DNA of 15,318 nucleotides, from positions 1-15,318 of the forward strand of contig JALVEM010000075.1 in NCBI GenBank assembly GCA_027030825.1. Direction: 5' to 3'. The notes beneath the pieces are model-generated. The model was not told where the DNA came from, did no database searches, and saw nothing but the letters and a program-made list of their open reading frames with translations. The DNA comes from Thiohalobacter sp. GTDB taxonomy: Bacteria; Pseudomonadota; Gammaproteobacteria; Thiohalobacterales; Thiohalobacteraceae. The position numbers were made by a program, and so were the translations under genes. Positions 14,113-15,318 of the stretch are shown in pieces. Numbering within the stretch: the first letter of the stretch is position 1; each line of letters starts with the position of its first letter.

Positions 14113-15318
14113 ATGTGGAGGCGGGTGCTGTTGCTCTGTTTCTGCACGATCTCGCCCGGCCCGGCGCCAGGTGCCGATGCCGGGGATGCAGGCGGGCCGG
14201 GCACCGGCCCCCTGATTCCGCTGCAGCCGCTCATCGATCAGGCAAAGCCCAATGATACTCTGGTGTTGCCGCCGGGAAGATATGCCGGACCGGTGCTGAT
14301 CGACAAGCCACTGGTGCTCGACGGTCAGGGCAAGGCCACCATCGACGCCGGAGGGCAGGGCAGTGTCATCCTGCTCAAGACCGACGGGGCGACGATCCGC
14401 AACCTGCATCTGACCAATTCGGGCACCTCCTACAACGACATCGATGCGGGGATCCAGGTGCGTGGAAAGTACAACATCATCCGGGACAACCGCATCGACA
14501 ACTGCCTGTTCGGCATCGACATGCAGCAGTCGAGCAACAACATCGTGCGCCGCAACTACATTCGTTCCAAACCCATCGACCTCGGCCAGCGCGGCGACGG
14601 CATCCGTCTCTGGTACAGCTTCGACAACAGGATCGAGGACAACGTCCTCGATCACGTGCGTGATCTGGTGGTCTGGTATTCGGCGAACAACGAGATCCGC
14701 AACAACCGTTCCAGCCACAGCCGCTACTCGCTGCATTTCATGTATTCGCGCTACAACCTGGTCGAGGGCAATCATTTCACCCACAATGCGGTGGGCATCT
14801 TCCTCATGTACAGCGACAGCGTGGTGGTGCGGAACAACACTATTGCCCATGCCATCGGCCCGACCGGCATCGGCATCGGCTTCAAGGAGACATCGGATCT
14901 CACCATCGAGGGAAACCGGATTCTCTATTGCGCCAGCGGCATGTATCTGGATGTCTCGCCCTTTCAGCCGGACACCACCAACCGGCTGACCGGCAACCTG
15001 GTGGCCTACAACGCCATCGGGATCCGATTTCTGAACGACTGGCACGGCAACATCTTCCGGGACAACGATTTCGTGGACAACCTGACGCAGGTGGCCGTCT
15101 CTTCGGGCAAGACGGCCAATCGCAACGAATGGCGGCACAATTACTGGAGCGACTACGCCGGCTTCGACCGTGACGGCGACGGGATCGGCGATACCCCCTA
15201 TGTATTGCGCGACTACGCCGATCGCCTGTGGCAGGATGAGCCCTACGCCCAGTTCTTCAAGGGCTCGCCCCTGCTGGAGGTGCTGGACTATCTGCAGCGG
15301 CTGGCGCCCTTCTCGCCG
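14113..15318 (+). CDS. nosD: NosD, periplasmic copper-site maturation protein, cut at the window edge
   Basis: Periplasmic beta-helix protein that works with the NosFY ABC transporter to build the CuZ centre of NosZ. The frame is open from ATG 14113 (GGGAAGG ending seven bases upstream) to the last base, 402 residues with no stop. NosD proteins are usually a little over 400 residues, so only the extreme C-terminus should be missing. After a short leader (MWRRVLLLCFCTI, then a Pro/Gly/Ala stretch), the body is a right-handed beta-helix of NosD/CASH repeats rich in the pattern N-x-I/V-R/E-x-N, for example NNIVRRNYI, DNRIEDNVL and NNEIRNNRS. The end reads SPLLEVLDYLQRLAPFSP, typical of NosD. It starts 22 bases after the NosB-like gene. 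The leader is less hydrophobic than usual but no other start is evident. Confidence 0.95.
   Translation, partial: MWRRVLLLCFCTISPGPAPGADAGDAGGPGTGPLIPLQPLIDQAKPNDTLVLPPGRYAGPVLIDKPLVLDGQGKATIDAGGQGSVILLKTDGATIRNLHLTNSGTSYNDIDAGIQVRGKYNIIRDNRIDNCLFGIDMQQSSNNIVRRNYIRSKPIDLGQRGDGIRLWYSFDNRIEDNVLDHVRDLVVWYSANNEIRNNRSSHSRYSLHFMYSRYNLVEGNHFTHNAVGIFLMYSDSVVVRNNTIAHAIGPTGIGIGFKETSDLTIEGNRILYCASGMYLDVSPFQPDTTNRLTGNLVAYNAIGIRFLNDWHGNIFRDNDFVDNLTQVAVSSGKTANRNEWRHNYWSDYAGFDRDGDGIGDTPYVLRDYADRLWQDEPYAQFFKGSPLLEVLDYLQRLAPFSP

Noticed and set aside
14047..15138. Minus-strand open frame of 363 codons
   Set aside because: Antisense shadow of nosD, whose beta-helix repeats are clear on the plus strand.

Overview
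The window is GC-rich (by eye about two thirds G+C) and almost fully coding. It looks like the chromosome of a gammaproteobacterium able to respire nitrous oxide. The divergent pair of blocks (def-fmt-rsmB one way, LysM protein-dprA-smg-topA the other) is a familiar gammaproteobacterial arrangement, and Smg is largely confined to beta/gammaproteobacteria. A sulfur-oxidising or Chromatiales-type host is plausible, but that is inference.

Region 1 (1-2528, minus strand): rsmB (3' end cut by the window edge), fmt and def. These act in translation: a 16S rRNA methyltransferase, the initiator-tRNA formylase and peptide deformylase. rsmB begins at a TTG inside the end of fmt, so an ATG-based search misses it. 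Region 2 (2705-7786, plus strand): a secreted LysM protein, dprA (DNA processing in transformation), smg (DUF494) and topA with a multi-zinc-finger tail.

Region 3 (7787-15318, plus strand): a nitrous oxide reductase cluster of the clade II (Sec-exported) type. It holds nosZ, a monohaem cytochrome c, an unusual six-haem fusion of a NapC/NirT quinol dehydrogenase with a c4-like dihaem domain, a dihaem c4-like cytochrome, a NosB-like polytopic membrane protein and nosD (cut by the right edge). No nosR is present. The cytochromes suggest a route from quinol through the six-haem membrane protein and the small periplasmic cytochromes to CuA and then CuZ of NosZ. NosD, and presumably NosF/Y/L beyond the edge, would build CuZ.

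Regulation: a near-perfect FNR/DNR-type box lies ahead of nosZ, with a -10-like element at class II spacing. A second, weaker box with the same geometry lies ahead of the dihaem cytochrome, just after a pair of 15-bp direct repeats 22 bp apart. GC-rich inverted repeats sit in three of the four sizeable gaps of the nos cluster. I see no tRNA, rRNA, insertion sequence, CRISPR array or phage gene. No gap exceeds 300 bases.
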